From: Coleophora flavipennella | Lineage: Eukaryota; Arthropoda; Insecta; Lepidoptera; Coleophoridae | Direction: 5' to 3' | Assembly: GCA_947284805.1 (NCBI GenBank) | Contig: OX369297.1 | Location: 3,390,501-3,454,500 of the forward strand | DNA: 64,000 nucleotides | Shown here: in pieces, positions 1 to 9,812 of the stretch | Position numbering within the stretch: the first letter of the stretch is position 1 | Layout: the number at the start of each line of letters is the position of its first letter | Notes under the pieces: model-generated | Told to the model about the DNA's origin: nothing | Database searches by the model: none | What the model saw: the letters and a program-made list of their open reading frames with translations, nothing else | Position numbers and translations under genes: made by a program

Positions 1-310
1 CCAGCTCCATGTCATCATAATATTCCATTCTCACGCAAACATACATATGCATGCAAAATTTCAGCTCAATCGGAAAACGGAAAGTGGGTCAAATTTAACT
101 TGCAAGATTTCATTACAGACACCGGGACAGGTGAAAATAAATAGCTTGTACCTTCCAGCTCCATGTCATCATAATATTGCATTGTATGTCACGCGATATT
201 TGTACATATGCAAGCAAAATTTCAGTTCAATCGGAATCCGGGAAATGGGTCAAATTTAACTTGCAAGATTTCATTACTGACACCGGAACAAGTGAATATA
301 ATATATATTA
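1..310. repeat. 154-bp tandem duplication (family F-like)
   Basis: Two copies of a ~154-bp unit lie head to tail. The motif 'ccagctccatgtcatcata' opens copy 1 at base 1 and copy 2 at 155. Both contain a 'caaaatttcag.tcaatcgga' segment and end in 'tcattac.gacaccgg'. The window starts exactly at a unit start, so the array may continue to the left. Related single copies seem to lie at 25090-25275 and 58780-58990. The open frames across it are not recognisable proteins. Confidence 0.85.
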
Positions 311-1000
311 CGACAATATACCATTCCTATTTATTGTAGTGTGCGTGCGTATGGTGCGTGCCTACTGGGGCGCGCACACACACAAACCGCGCGATGTAGC
401 ATTGTATGAAGACAACCTACTTTTCTTTCCTTCTACTAGGTATGATAAAAGCTTGTACAAAATACACACGTATCCAAGACGAATGCTCGCGGCTGCGCTT
501 CGCGACCGACGAGGACGACACTTCGCTGCCAGTCTGAGTTTACCCTAAGTATCTCCGAAATTATTTAGAAACAAAACGAGTTAAGTAGACCAATTTAAAA
601 CAGTTAGCAAACAAAAACATTTGTAATTGCAAACGGGAAAGTTTAAACGAGTTGGTTTATACCTGTTTGAGGGTTTATAAGTTGTCCAGGGACAGAAGTT
701 TTGTATTTAGAGTCTTTATGGTGAGGGGTAAGTTTGGGCCCCTTAGGGAACCTAATGGTCAGACTACGTTATGTAAAATTTAATGATAATGATGTCTCTA
801 AACTTTGTGATGTTTATAGGGTTATATTATGTTATGACATTGATATTGTCAAAAAAAAATATACCTGACACTACTGTTTCCAGATACAAAATGTCTTGAA
901 TTGCAAGAGGTCAACGATCATTGGTTTCGACACGCACAGTCGTGTAGCTTCGGTCTAAAAGAGATAAACAGGGCACAGTATTACAATAATTTATTTTTAC
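311..1000. other. stretch with no recognised feature
   Basis: AT-rich sequence with a short alternating purine/pyrimidine patch (GTGCGTGCG and GCGCACACACAC) near 340-385. No coding similarity, tandem repeat or convincing terminal repeat was seen. Confidence 0.4.
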
Positions 1001-1100
1001 TATGGTAGCGGCTATTTAGTAATCTGTGATAGCGGCTTACACTAGTGCAATGAATGTACTTACGCAGAGCAACGGAGGGGTACTTGCGGGGCAGCGGGCG

Positions 1101-1149
1101 GCGGGGCACAGCCTGACAAACTCGCGGAGTTTGTCAGGCTGTGCCCCGC
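1101..1149. other. perfect 23-bp hairpin with 3-nt loop
   Basis: Bases 1101-1123 and 1127-1149 are perfect reverse complements around the loop GCG. The stem is GC-rich, with GCGGGGCACAGCC at its base, and sits in a locally GC-rich patch of 'gcgggc' runs (1075-1200) unlike the AT-rich surroundings. Flanking sequence ('atttagtaatctgtg' near 1012) recurs in inverted form near 4451 and inside the foldback at 38464-38765, so the hairpin may be the core of an old palindromic element. It is too short and tight for a typical pre-miRNA. Confidence 0.9.
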
Positions 1150-1389
1150 CTGTGCTGACTACAAGCTAGTATGAGCTAGTACCTACGCCGGCGGCGCATC
1201 GTGCGATATCAAAGGCTACTTGTAAGCCATAATATCTTACTACTGTGAACAGGGTGTAAAAAGTGCAAGTAACATTTTTAGAATTGGCTCTCTAGACTAC
1301 TCTCTAAACATAAAAAAACCATTTGCAAAAAGTTTTTGGACTTCATAGAAACCAGTATTAACTTAGTACAGGAAGACTCCTACTTGGTG

Positions 1390-1497
1390 GACCGGGAAGC
1401 CGCTGGTTTCGGTCAGCGCAGGTGCAGTAGTGGTCGCAGTGGACATCTTTGAGGGAGGCCTTTGTCAAACAGTGCAGTTTCGGCTGATATGATGACG
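1390..1497 (+). mobile_element. RTE LINE 3' fragment
   Basis: Degraded match to the 3' end of the RTE LINE at 5212-6248: 'gggaagccgctgg', then 'gaggcctttgtc..acagtg', then 'cggctgatatgatga'. It leads directly into the satellite that follows and is probably its source. Confidence 0.7.
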
Positions 1498-2014
1498 ATG
1501 ATAGGAAGACCAAAACTTATTGGCGAATAAGCCTTTGCCCAACAGTGGACGTCTTTCGGCCCCTATAATGATGATGATAGGGAGACCAAAAACTTATTAG
1601 AAAATAATTCTTGACCCAGCAGTGGATATATTTCGGCTAATATGATGATGATGATAGGAAGACCAAAAACTTATTGGCCAATAAGCCTTTGCCCAACAGT
1701 GGACGTATTTCGGCCCATATAATGATGATAGGAAGACCAAAACTTATTGGCGAATAAGCCTTTGCCCATCAGTGGACGTATTTCGGCCCATATGATGATG
1801 ATGATAGGAAGACTAAAACTTATTGGCGAATAAGCCTTTGCCCAACAGTGGACGTCTTTCGGCCCCTATAATGATGATGATGATAGGGAGACCAAAAACT
1901 TACTGGCAAATAAGCCTTGGCCCAGCAGTGGATGTCTTTCGGCTAATATGATGGATGATGATGGTAGTAAGACCAAAAACTTGTTCTTACTATCATCATC
2001 ATCCATCATATTAT
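1498..2014 (+). repeat. ~77-bp satellite derived from RTE LINE 3' ends
   Basis: About six to seven units with spacings of roughly 74-81 bp, measured between successive 'gatagg.agac' motifs at about 1500, 1577, 1653, 1727, 1803, 1882 and 1963. Each unit joins an RTE 3'-terminal segment ('gcctttgcccaacagtggac' then 'tttcggcccatataatgatg') to an extra ~30-bp piece ('gaccaaaaacttattggcga'). The last unit folds back: 1944-1972 pairs with 1985-2013 with one mismatch. Confidence 0.85.
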
Positions 2015-2084
2015 GTTTTTTTTAAATAGTTGTCCTGTACCTACTCTATCATAGTATTAATTTGATTATTATAAATAAATAAAT

Positions 2085-2175
2085 GTAATAGTGCGTGAGA
2101 TCGGTGCGGAGTTTGTTGCGAGTTGTATGTTGTATCGGTTCGTAAATAAAACATTTTCCATTCCATTCCATTCTA
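2085..2175 (+). mobile_element. possible LINE 3' end with ATTCC-type tail
   Basis: A GT-rich segment followed by 'aataaaacattttcc' and the short tandem tail 'attccattccattc' at about 2158-2174. Microsatellite tails like this are usual at the 3' ends of CR1/Jockey-group LINEs. No coding sequence remains, so the call rests on the tail alone. Confidence 0.35.
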
Positions 2176-2635
2176 AATCACTCCATAAATATACTTCGTA
2201 CATTTTTCCACCTTTACAATGATTACCAAAATCACAAAATAAGAATCACGAAAACTTATATGACGCTGCAAAACTATGACGTCACGCCTAGGTATTTCAA
2301 ACATTTTTAGAACAAAATGTCGTTTTTGACAGATGATAAAAAGTAACTCAGATGACTAGCATTCGTCATCGCTATTCTTAATTCCAGACAAAAAAGTCAA
2401 TAATACCTAACTTTTTGTAATTTATTTCGCGTAACATTTTTGTAACCATTCTTATGCCATAAAATACCCAAGTAGGTACGAATGTATTTTAATGTTTGTA
2501 TTTTATTTACCTAATATCCCAACAAATTACTTCTCGAAGTACAAAAATATTATTTATTTTCATTAAACATAAAAAGGAAATCCATTTCTATCAAAACATA
2601 CATCAAAGAAACGCTCACATTCAAGCGGGATTTTT
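2176..2635. other. stretch with no recognised feature
   Basis: AT-rich unique-looking sequence. The part near 2270-2340 (TGACGTCA-like motif, 'tcaaacatttttagaacaaaatg') resembles in inverted form the 12570-12650 region, so it is probably another old repeat. Confidence 0.35.
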
Positions 2636-2756
2636 TCCTCGTGGGTCAGCACCCACTCGGCCCGGTTTCAAGTCGGACCGAAGAATAATACCAGATATTC
2701 TACTACTGAATCAGTACCATTCGTAGTCAGGCAGATAATATAAATAACTCTAAACT

Positions 2757-2999
2757 TAAGTGGCAGTGGGCGGGGCACATAGTTTGAAGAACAGATGGTC
2801 GTTGGGGCAGTAATGTTCTCGACTGGCGATCGCGCACGAGAAGATGTAGCGTAGGTAGGTCTCCCATTCGGCGGACCGACAACCTGGTGAAGTCGCGGGG
2901 AGCCGCTGGATGCGGGCAGCGTAGGACTGGTCGTCGTGGAAATCCTTGGGAAGGCCTTGGTCTAGTAGTGGATGTCTAATGGCTGATATGATGATGATG
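2757..2999 (+). mobile_element. RTE LINE 3' fragment
   Basis: Matches the final ~240 bp of the RTE LINE at 5212-6248, from 'aagtggcagtgggcggggca' to the terminal 'ggctgatatgatgatgatg'. The encoded C-terminus is frame-shifted. The (ATG)n tail marks the true 3' end, at about 2999. Confidence 0.85.
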
Positions 3000-3090
3000 C
3001 ATATTTTTAAATTGATGTTTTTTTATTGACTTTTGTAAACTTGAATCATTACCAAAGATGATTGTTAAATTAATAATTATACCTACTTAA

Positions 3091-3661
3091 CCCTAGAACT
3101 GTACCCTGGGGTACAAAAGTTTTTTTTTTAAATCGTTTATTACTTTTTTTTTATTCGATGGTTTGTTTCGCGCGTCCGTGTATTTACGTGGGTCGGGGGA
3201 ACGCGCGGATTTTTCAGTCGGACGGCGGTCCTACTTGCGAGGGACGTGGTAAGTTGCTTGTGGGGCACTCAAACGTGGGGTATTTCCAACGACCCTACAA
3301 ATAAGTATTGGAAAAAAGAAAAAATATTAGAAAAAAAGCGGCCAATACTTATGGCAAATTCTTCTAATCCAAAATTTTGAAGGTGTTCTTTCTGCCGAAG
3401 GTCCAAAGACCGCTAATCACGCACACAATGTGCCACATGCAAAAATTTCATTTGTACTGATCACCAGAACAAAATATGCCAAAATTGTGTGTAGTTCTAA
3501 ATCTATTGTATTTAATAAGTCAGAAATATTGTTAAAATAGTTATGTAAGTTGATTTAATAAAAAGTTCAATATCCTTATAAAAAAAAATATTATTATTGC
3601 GGGGTACAGCTGCATCCCAGGGTACCGTTAGTTAAATTCTAAGATGGGTACGGTTCTAGGG
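3091..3661 (+). mobile_element. piggyBac-family element, internally deleted
   Basis: A 571-bp element flanked by the direct repeat TTAA (3087-3090 and 3662-3665). The ends are inverted repeats: CCCTAGAACTGTACCC on the left and, read inward from the right, CCCTAGAACCGTACCC. TTAA duplication and CCC-initial termini define piggyBac transposons. The interior keeps a GC-rich 5' segment (3170-3300) and a short transposase C-terminus (3381-3494). The body of the transposase is missing, so it is non-autonomous. Confidence 0.92.
3381..3494 (+). pseudogene. piggyBac transposase C-terminal cysteine-rich domain
   Basis: Read from 3381, the frame gives a 37-residue peptide with pairs CSFC, CATC and CQNC plus an FICTDH segment, ending at TAG (3492-3494). 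This spacing is that of the zinc-binding domain that ends piggyBac-family transposases and contacts the terminal repeats. One in-frame TAA (3414-3416) interrupts it. The catalytic DDD core is absent, so no active enzyme can come from this copy. Its place just inside the right terminus is where the transposase C-terminus is expected. Confidence 0.85.
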
Positions 3662-4127
3662 TTAAAACTGAGTATTTAACTTTTATTTATCCAAACATCA
3701 TATTCATATTTTACACTCAGTGTGGTGCAAGCGATAGTTCTCCACTTTTCTCTCTGACATCGATTGTTAATGCCTATCAAAACCGAAATATCTGGTATTA
3801 TCCTTCGGGCCGAGTTGAAACCGGGCCGAGTAAGTGCGAACTTACCCTCGTATAATATTTTTATACGTCACCGATGAGGACCGCGTGATTCGTCTATTCA
3901 CGAAAAGACGGATTTTCAAGAATCACCATTTAAAAATGTTGAAAAAACCGGACTACCCAAATTCCTTTAACAATCAGGATTTATCTTACGACACCTTGCA
4001 CTCCAAACATACATACTTACATGATACATACATACAAACGTACTTAAACTCGATAAATACTAAACTCTTTCTTTAAGGTAAGAACAATAAGATCGCGTAA
4101 TGAGGGCTCCGTCGACTCGTTTTTTAT

Positions 4128-4160
4128 GGAGCCCCACTTCGGGGCTATTCGCGGGGCTCC
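4128..4160. other. short GC-rich hairpin
   Basis: GGAGCCCC (4128-4135) pairs with GGGGCTCC (4153-4160) across a 17-nt loop that has its own 'CCCC..GGGG' pairing option. This is an isolated GC-rich patch in AT-rich DNA. Function unknown. Confidence 0.4.
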
Positions 4161-4234
4161 TATGGTGGCACCAGACATGTTGAACTAACCTGACTAGCCC
4201 CTAAGACTAGCCCTTATGATCCATTTCGCCATTA

Positions 4235-4455
4235 CATCAACCATAAGACATCCACTGCTAACAAAAAGACTCATAAAAAAAACCACAACGACCGGACCTG
4301 CCGTGCCCGTATCCAACGGCTACCTGCAACCTTCACCAGGTCATCGGTCCACCGAGTGGGAGGCCTGCCTTCCGATGCGTGGTTGCCACTCGATAACTTA
4401 ACTGCCGCATCGGCCATCTATTCTACAAGCTACGTGCCCCGCCCACTGCCACAGA
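4235..4455 (-). mobile_element. RTE LINE 3' fragment, antisense
   Basis: The reverse complement of the RTE 3' region. On the plus strand it reads 'cgacgaccggacctgcc', 'caccaggtcatcggtccacc' and 'gtgccccgcccactgcca', in the order expected for an antisense copy. The tail end is degraded. Confidence 0.8.
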
Positions 4456-4859
4456 TTACTAAATAGTTACTGCCACCAGTTGTAGTAAACTTACCTAACT
4501 GTATCTACATCTAACGAAGTAGCAACAGAAATATTGGATCGTGATAAAATATTAATGTTGACTTAATATTTCAATTTATCATCAAAAGAAGTTGTGAAAA
4601 TTGCCGCGTGAAAAATTTCTGCTATTTGGACACTTTTGATGGAGCTTTGATCATCATTATAAGCGAAAATTCGTGCTAATTAATTGCTTGGGTATAATTT
4701 TGTTTAATTTAGAATTTTATTCTTATCTGTAGTATTTTTGTTTTATGGGTTCACAAAGATATATTGTTCATTTGCTTCTGCCAAGAAATACTAAGAACAA
4801 AGTCTATCCCTCCCTAGAACAGTGCATGGTGTATTGTGTTGTCGTGAATTATTTGTACC

Positions 4860-5160
4860 TATCTGTCAACGATCAACGTGATTTTTTGCACAAAGATAGC
4901 TGAGGAGGTGAGAAGTGACTTAAGCTACTTTGTGTCCCGTGAAAACACAGTGTAATACAGTTCCGAAAAATACAACGGAGCAACGGATTGTTATGATTTT
5001 TTGCACAGACATGGTTGAGGAGGTGGGAAGTGACATAGACTACTAATTAGCATATCCCGACATAGTTGCCGAGGCATCTGGCGAATACTCATTTCCATGC
5101 TGGCGCACGTCGTCGCAAACAAACAACATATTGTCGTGATTTTTTGCACAGACATGCACC
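4860..5160 (-). mobile_element. family E repeat, antisense internal part
   Basis: Contains several 'gtgattttttgcacagacat' and 'gaggaggtg.gaagtgacat' segments that match, in reverse complement, the body of the family E copy at 43869-44400 ('caaaaaatcac.tcaatcc', 'tatgtcactttcca'). The segment recurs within this stretch, which suggests internal duplication. Confidence 0.6.
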
Positions 5161-5342
5161 TTCTTAACCGAAATTATTATTATTTGTTATTAATAAATTG
5201 ATGGTTTGCAACTTATATACGATTTTTCAGTTGAAACCAGTTGTGCCGAATTGACTATCGATACATAGAGGTGATGAAGTGTCTGTATGAAAACGCCAAC
5301 ATGTTGGTTCGCTTCCAGGACCAGAACTCGTAACCTATCCAG

Positions 5343-5558
5343 TTGCAGCGAGGGGTAAGACAGAGAGACTTTATATCTCCGAAACTGTTCACCGCCGCCC
5401 TGGAAGATGTTTTTAAGCTTCTGGACTGGGAGGGATTCGGCATCAGTATCAACGGCGAGTACATAACCCACCTCCAGTTCGCTGACGATATCGTGGTCAT
5501 GGCTGAGACTATGAAAGACTTAGGCACAATTCTCGATGGCCTCAGCAAAGTCTCTTAA
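5343..5558 (+). pseudogene. RTE reverse transcriptase palm fragment
   Basis: A 71-codon open stretch with two RT hallmarks. RGVRQRDFISPKLF corresponds to the conserved R-G-V-R-Q-G-D-x-I-S-P-K-L-F motif, with G changed to R here. LQFADDIVVMAE contains the catalytic F-A-D-D. In intact elements this enzyme copies the LINE RNA at the cleaved target. The frame stops soon after FADD, and an MNMGKTK segment follows in a shifted frame. The spacing and motif wording are typical of the RTE group often annotated as endonuclease-reverse transcriptase in insects. Confidence 0.85.
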
Positions 5559-5811
5559 CAAGTGGGTCTTAAAATGAACATGGGCAAGACGAAAATAAGG
5601 TAAATGTCCGTGTCGCACACACCCCTCTAAAGGTTGGAGACTCTAAGCTCGAAGTTGTTGACGAATATGTATACCAGCTAGGTAGGTTCAACTTCAATAA
5701 ATCATCAATCGTCTAATCTACCTCGGCTGGGCAGCTTTCGGGAAACTTCGCAATATCTTCACGTCCCAAATAACGCAGTATCTCAAGACTAAGGTCTTTG
5801 GCCACTCTGTA

Positions 5812-6051
5812 ATGCCAATGATGACATACGGAACTGAGACATGGTCGCTTACTATGGGCCTCATAAGAAGGATCAAGGTCACCCAAAGGGCAATGAAGCA
5901 AGTTTTGCTCGGAATTTCCCTACGCTCACGAATGACATATGAGGAGATCGGCAGAAGAACCAAAGTAACCGACATAGCTCACAGAATCGCTAAACTGAAG
6001 TGGCAGTGGGCAGGGCACATAGCTTGTAGAAGTAGAACAGACGGCCGTTGA
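5812..6051 (+). pseudogene. RTE LINE post-RT (C-terminal) fragment
   Basis: A 79-codon open stretch with 'MTYGTETWSLT' early on, 'QRAMKQVLLGISLRSR' in the middle and 'LKWQWAGHIACR' near the end. This series is characteristic of the C-terminal part of insect RTE-type polyproteins. A stop at 6049-6051 truncates it, and the remaining C-terminal sequence (a WTDDLVKI-type stretch and a QQWTSF-type ending) follows in disrupted frames to about 6230. Confidence 0.82.
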
Positions 6052-6249
6052 GAAAGTAAAGTTCTCGAGTGGCGACCGCGCAACGGAAAACGTAGCATAG
6101 GCAGGCCTTCCACGCGGTGGACCGACGACCTGGTGAAGATCTTGGGAAGCCGCTGGATGAAGGAAGCGCAGGACCGATCGTCGTGGAAATACTTGGGGAG
6201 GCCTTTGTCCAGCAGTGGACCTCTTTCGGCTGATATGATGATGATGATA

Positions 6250-7050
6250 GCATTTTTGGAAAGCTGATAAAATAAGTAACTCGTCTTGTTGAAAATTAAA
6301 TATATGTATAATTTATTCACTTAAAAGACATACTATAGGGAACCGTCAATTTCCCACCCACAGTTAATGACTTTTTTTTGTTGCAAATTAATAGTAGATT
6401 GTTTACCTAGGAAGCAAACCACTATTTTAAAGGAGAAAAAGTTTTTTGAATCCAGAGCGGAATTAAGGATTTTAAGAAGAATCCAGAGCGCACCGACGAC
6501 GGATTCTACATACGTGAATTGAGTTTTAAATAGTGTAGTTCCATTCTACACTTTAACATTAAAAAGAGACAAACTTTGTAAGTTGGGATGTAAAAGGTAT
6601 ATTTCGAATTAATTACTCATCCAATTTCAAAAATAATTTCATTAATTTTTAGAAGGGACCTTTAGGATGAACATACACTTTAAAAAATTATCGCGAGCCA
6701 CTTGCGGCTCGCCCACCATGCGCCAACGATATCCACGCGGGCAATGCCGCGGGCAACATCTCGTAGGTAAATAAATTCCATTGTATAACATCAGAAATCA
6801 TCAGCCACATGTAGGGTTACCAGACGTCAGAATTTTGTACCGACATGTCAAGCTCAACTTTGGAATGTCAGGATTTTCAAGTATGCCTAAATCGGAGGGT
6901 GATAAAAATAAAATTGTATTCTCAGGCACAGGAATCAGGATGACAGGAGGACACAAAGTTATGTTTTACGGGTGTGTATTGAAATTATGGGTAGGTTTGT
7001 TTCTTTGGCCTAGCCTAGCAGTAAAAGCTAGGTGGTTTTTTTTCATTTTT
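6250..7050. other. stretch with little recognised structure
   Basis: AT-rich. A short family E-like end ('cgagccacttgcggctcgcc', then 'gatatccacgcgggcaatgc') lies at 6690-6760. The 94-codon open frame at 6781-7065 has no recognisable motif and runs into a T-rich tract, so I do not call it a gene. Confidence 0.4.
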
Positions 7051-7137
7051 TTTATTCACAATTAGTAAGCCCTTGGCATCATCTCACCTGATGGTAAGTG
7101 ACGATGATGCCGAAGATGGATCGGGCTTACCAAGATT

Positions 7138-7457
7138 CATTTTCCTCTAATGTAGGTGATGGGAGCGTTGGCTGACTCTCGCGTAATACTCGTGACCGGG
7201 TGCTGTCCGTGTGAACTGGCCTTACTTTTGTTAAAGGCATTCAATGATTTTTATCTATAACTTTTCGTGTCATATTGTTTTCATGTTCTAATGACATAAT
7301 CTGGTTTATATCAAGGATTGAATTTTGACGTTATTAACTAATTATTGTTTATTTCTTGATTATTCACAAATGAAATTATGTTATTATTATTTTATGACTA
7401 TCAGAAAGAGTGTAATTTGCACCAATTTTAAATAAATATTTTGAATTGAATTGAATT
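7138..7457 (+). mobile_element. LINE 3' untranslated region with GAATT tail
   Basis: Inserted inside the T2 SINE between 'ggcttaccaagatt' and 'ccccaacgcaatgg', which are contiguous in other copies (e.g. 34808 on). It ends in 'tttgaattgaattgaatt', a microsatellite tail. A second copy with the same body ('tcgtgtcatattgttttcat') lies at 60310-60665. No coding sequence was found, so the insertion is strongly 5'-truncated. Confidence 0.8.
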
Positions 7458-7530
7458 CCCCAACGCAATGGAGAACTGGCTATATTTATCTTCAAGCCGG
7501 AACACATCAATGTTGTTAACACTGATGTTT

Positions 7531-9394
7531 CAAATCAAATCAATCAATCAATCAAATCAAATCAAATCAAAACAATTTATTTCAAATAGGTGTTTACACA
7601 CACTTTTAAATAGTCAAAAAAAAAAAATTACAGTATATTACAAATAATGTCATGATTCAGATTACAGTCTCAGGTAATGGTATTTGATATAGAATCAACA
7701 TATATATCTTTGTCATTTACATAATCTATTATTTTATAATATCCTCTAGAGCACAAAACTTTTTTGACATGAGTCTTGAATTTACTCTCTGACAAAATAG
7801 TTACATTTTCTGGAATTTTATTGTAGAATCTTATACACTGCCCCACAAATGACTTTTTAACCTTACTCAGTTTCGAAAAGGCTATATCTATTTTATTTAC
7901 ATTTCTTAAATTCAAATTATGCCTGTCACTGGTTTTAGGAAATAAATGCAAATTCTTACGAACGTACATGATGTTTTCATATATAAATTGACTAGCAACA
8001 GTTAAAATATTGATCTCTTTAAACTTATTCTGTAACGACTCACGTGATCGCATCTTATAGATTGCGCGGATAGCTCTTTTCTGCAGGATGAAAATAGTTT
8101 CTATATCAGCCGCATGCCCCCACAGTAATATGCCATAAGACATTATACTATGGAAGTAACTAAAATACACTAATCTCGCAGTATCTACATCCGTTAACTG
8201 TCTTATTTTCTTAACGCCATAAGCAGCTGAACTAAGCCTTCCCGCTAAAGTTTCAATGTGTGGTCCCCATTGAAGTGAAACATCCAAAGTTATACCTAGG
8301 AACACCGTGGTATTTACAAATTCTAATTTATTACTGTCTAATATTACACTATTGTTGACCTTTTTTACATTTGGCAAACAAAATTTTAAACATTTTGTTT
8401 TCTTAGCATTTAATAATAAGTTGTTCACAGTGAACCAGTTCAGTATCTTTGAAAGAGTGTTGTTTACTTCGTCAATTTCGTTTTCTTTCCTATTCACTTT
8501 AAAAATAAGAGATGTATCATCCGCAAACAACACAATATTTGACAGATGTTGCACCATAAAAGGCAAATCATTTACGTAAACAAGGAAAAGAAAAGGCCCT
8601 AATATGGAACCCTGGGGCACACCCATTTTCACTTTAGATCCAGATGAGTTCGTGCCATTCACTTGTACTTTTTGTGTTCTGTTGTCTAAATACGAATTTT
8701 AAAGACTGAGAGCCCCTTCCTCTACACCATAATGCTTTAATTTCATAAGTAATGTTTGGTGTTTAACACAATCAAAAGCCTTAGATAAATCACAAAACAC
8801 TCCAATTGCATTCTGCGATTCCTCGAAGGCATCATATATGTTTCGAATGAGTGCTACTCCTGCATCGGTTGTTGATCGTCCTTTAGTGAAACCGAATTGT
8901 TGGTTATGCAGTAGTTTGTTTTCTGTAAAATATTGTAGCATTTGGTTAAGCATAATCTTTTCAAACACTTTACTAAGAACTGGCAACACAGAAACTGGTC
9001 TGTAGTTGCCTGGATCAGTTTTTGAACCAGATTTATATAAAGGTATCACTTTACTAAGCTTCATGAGATCTGGAAAGACGCCACTATTAATGCTAATATT
9101 AAAAAGTCAAGCTAAATATGGCTCTAAAGTATCAATTACATTACCCCAGAGGTCTTCGGTTCTTTTCACTTTAAGAGATTTAAAAGTTTTTACAATAGAT
9201 CGTGGTTCAATTACTCTGAAGGAGAATTTTTGATCACAATTATTAACATTATCCTTTAGCAGCTTTTGAGCATACATAGGTGATGAGTTTATGGCTTCAG
9301 TAGTCTTTAGTGGAATATTTGTGAAAAAAGTTTCGAATTCTTTGGCTACATCGGCATTCGAACTAATTTTACCTTGATCTGTTTTACCTTGACC
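7531..9394 (-). mobile_element. CR1/Jockey-group LINE, 5'-truncated, flanked by TGTTT
   Basis: On the minus strand this element runs from 9394 to 7531 and ends in a tandem TTTGA/TTGA tail (plus-strand 'caaatcaaatcaatcaatca', 7531-7570). The target duplication is TGTTT at 7526-7530 and 9395-9399, and T2 SINE sequence continues on both sides. Only the reverse transcriptase part of ORF2 and the 3' UTR are present. The endonuclease and any ORF1 are missing. This is the best-preserved coding retroelement in the window. Confidence 0.9.
7670..9394 (-). pseudogene. CR1/Jockey-group reverse transcriptase, two stops
   Basis: A single minus-strand frame runs from ~9394 to the stop at 7670, broken only by TGA at 9107-9109 and TAA at 8699-8701; no frame-shift is needed. 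RT landmarks occur in order: FETFFT, VIPLYKSGSK, NYRPVSVLPVLSKVFEK, QFGFTKGRSTTD, DLSKAFDCVKH (first catalytic Asp), GVPQGSILGPFLF, FADDTS (catalytic Asp pair), then a thumb/C-terminal part with FLGITLD, SYGILLWG and LQKRAIRAIY. In the intact enzyme this domain primes DNA synthesis at nicked target DNA. The SINE sequence upstream supplies a spurious extension of the frame. Only two stops suggests a fairly young insertion. Confidence 0.92.
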
Positions 9395-9597
9395 TGTTTG
9401 GCGGCAAGACTTAGATAAGATGGTGGTAGCTAGCCAGGCGGGCTTAGAAAATGCCCTACCACCAACCAAACCGAGTCTTACAAGTTGACCCCGTCGGGAA
9501 TCGAACCCGCGACCTCCTGGTGTGAAGCAAATGGACTTACCATTACGCCACGGAGGTGGTTTTTTAATTTAGTTAAGGATTTTGGAGAGCGATGTGT

Positions 9598-9812
9598 TTT
9601 TACCCGACGGCGCCAGAAGGAGGGTTATGTTTTTCGAGTGTATGTATGTATTTATTTCATTTACACGCTCTGTAACCTAAACGGCTTAATGGATGTAGGA
9701 TTGCAAGGTATCGTTAGATTCGTCTTGATCCCGTGAGTGACATACGAGACATTTTTACCCGACTGGCCAAAAGAGAAAGTTTCTTGTAATGCAGTCGGGA
9801 TTTTAATTAATT
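9598..9812 (+). mobile_element. family B MITE-like element
   Basis: Starts 'tttttacccgacggcgcca', has the middle motif 'taaacggcttaatggatgta' and ends 'gcagtcgggattttaatt'. The ends ACCCGACKGCG and GCAGTCGGG are near-inverted repeats. Other copies lie at 13700, 17475, 21865, 35320, 44810 and 63700. Confidence 0.75.

Larger units (their letters stand above)
2636..3852. mobile_element. TIR element carrying nested insertions
   Basis: Inverted repeats of about 65 bp bound this interval. The left copy (2637-2701) holds 'cactcggcccggtttcaa' followed by 'aataataccagatatt'. The right copy (3784-3850) is the reverse complement with few mismatches. Inside lie an RTE LINE fragment (2757-2999) and a complete piggyBac-type insertion (3091-3661). 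The outer element is therefore the oldest layer. No target-site duplication or transposase was recognised, so its superfamily is open. Confidence 0.65.
5212..6248 (+). mobile_element. RTE-clade LINE, 5'-truncated, with intact 3' end
   Basis: The longest RTE copy in the window. It starts within the reverse transcriptase, keeps the palm motifs (see 5343-5558), continues through the post-RT region, and ends in 'cagcagtggacctctttcgg' plus 'ctgatatgatgatgatg'. I treat it as the local reference for about 18 shorter copies. The endonuclease domain and the front of the RT are missing. Frame-shifts and stops rule out function. Confidence 0.88.
7051..9557 (-). mobile_element. T2 SINE, antisense, split by two insertions
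   Basis: Reading the plus strand, the T2 SINE is present in three blocks: 7051-7137 (3' end), 7458-7530 (middle) and 9400-9557 (5' tRNA-like head with 'gggaatcgaacccgcgacc'). Joined in thought, the blocks reproduce the uninterrupted T2 copies at 46903-47213 and 51768-52078. The interruptions are a LINE 3' end (7138-7457) and a CR1/Jockey-group LINE (7531-9394). The SINE is therefore older than both. Confidence 0.9.

Noticed and set aside
177..548. 123-codon open frame
   Set aside because: It begins in the 154-bp duplication and continues into low-complexity sequence. No motif or family resemblance.
6781..7065. 94-codon open frame
   Set aside because: No motif. It runs into a T-rich tract beside a SINE end, with phenylalanine-rich translation from poly-T.
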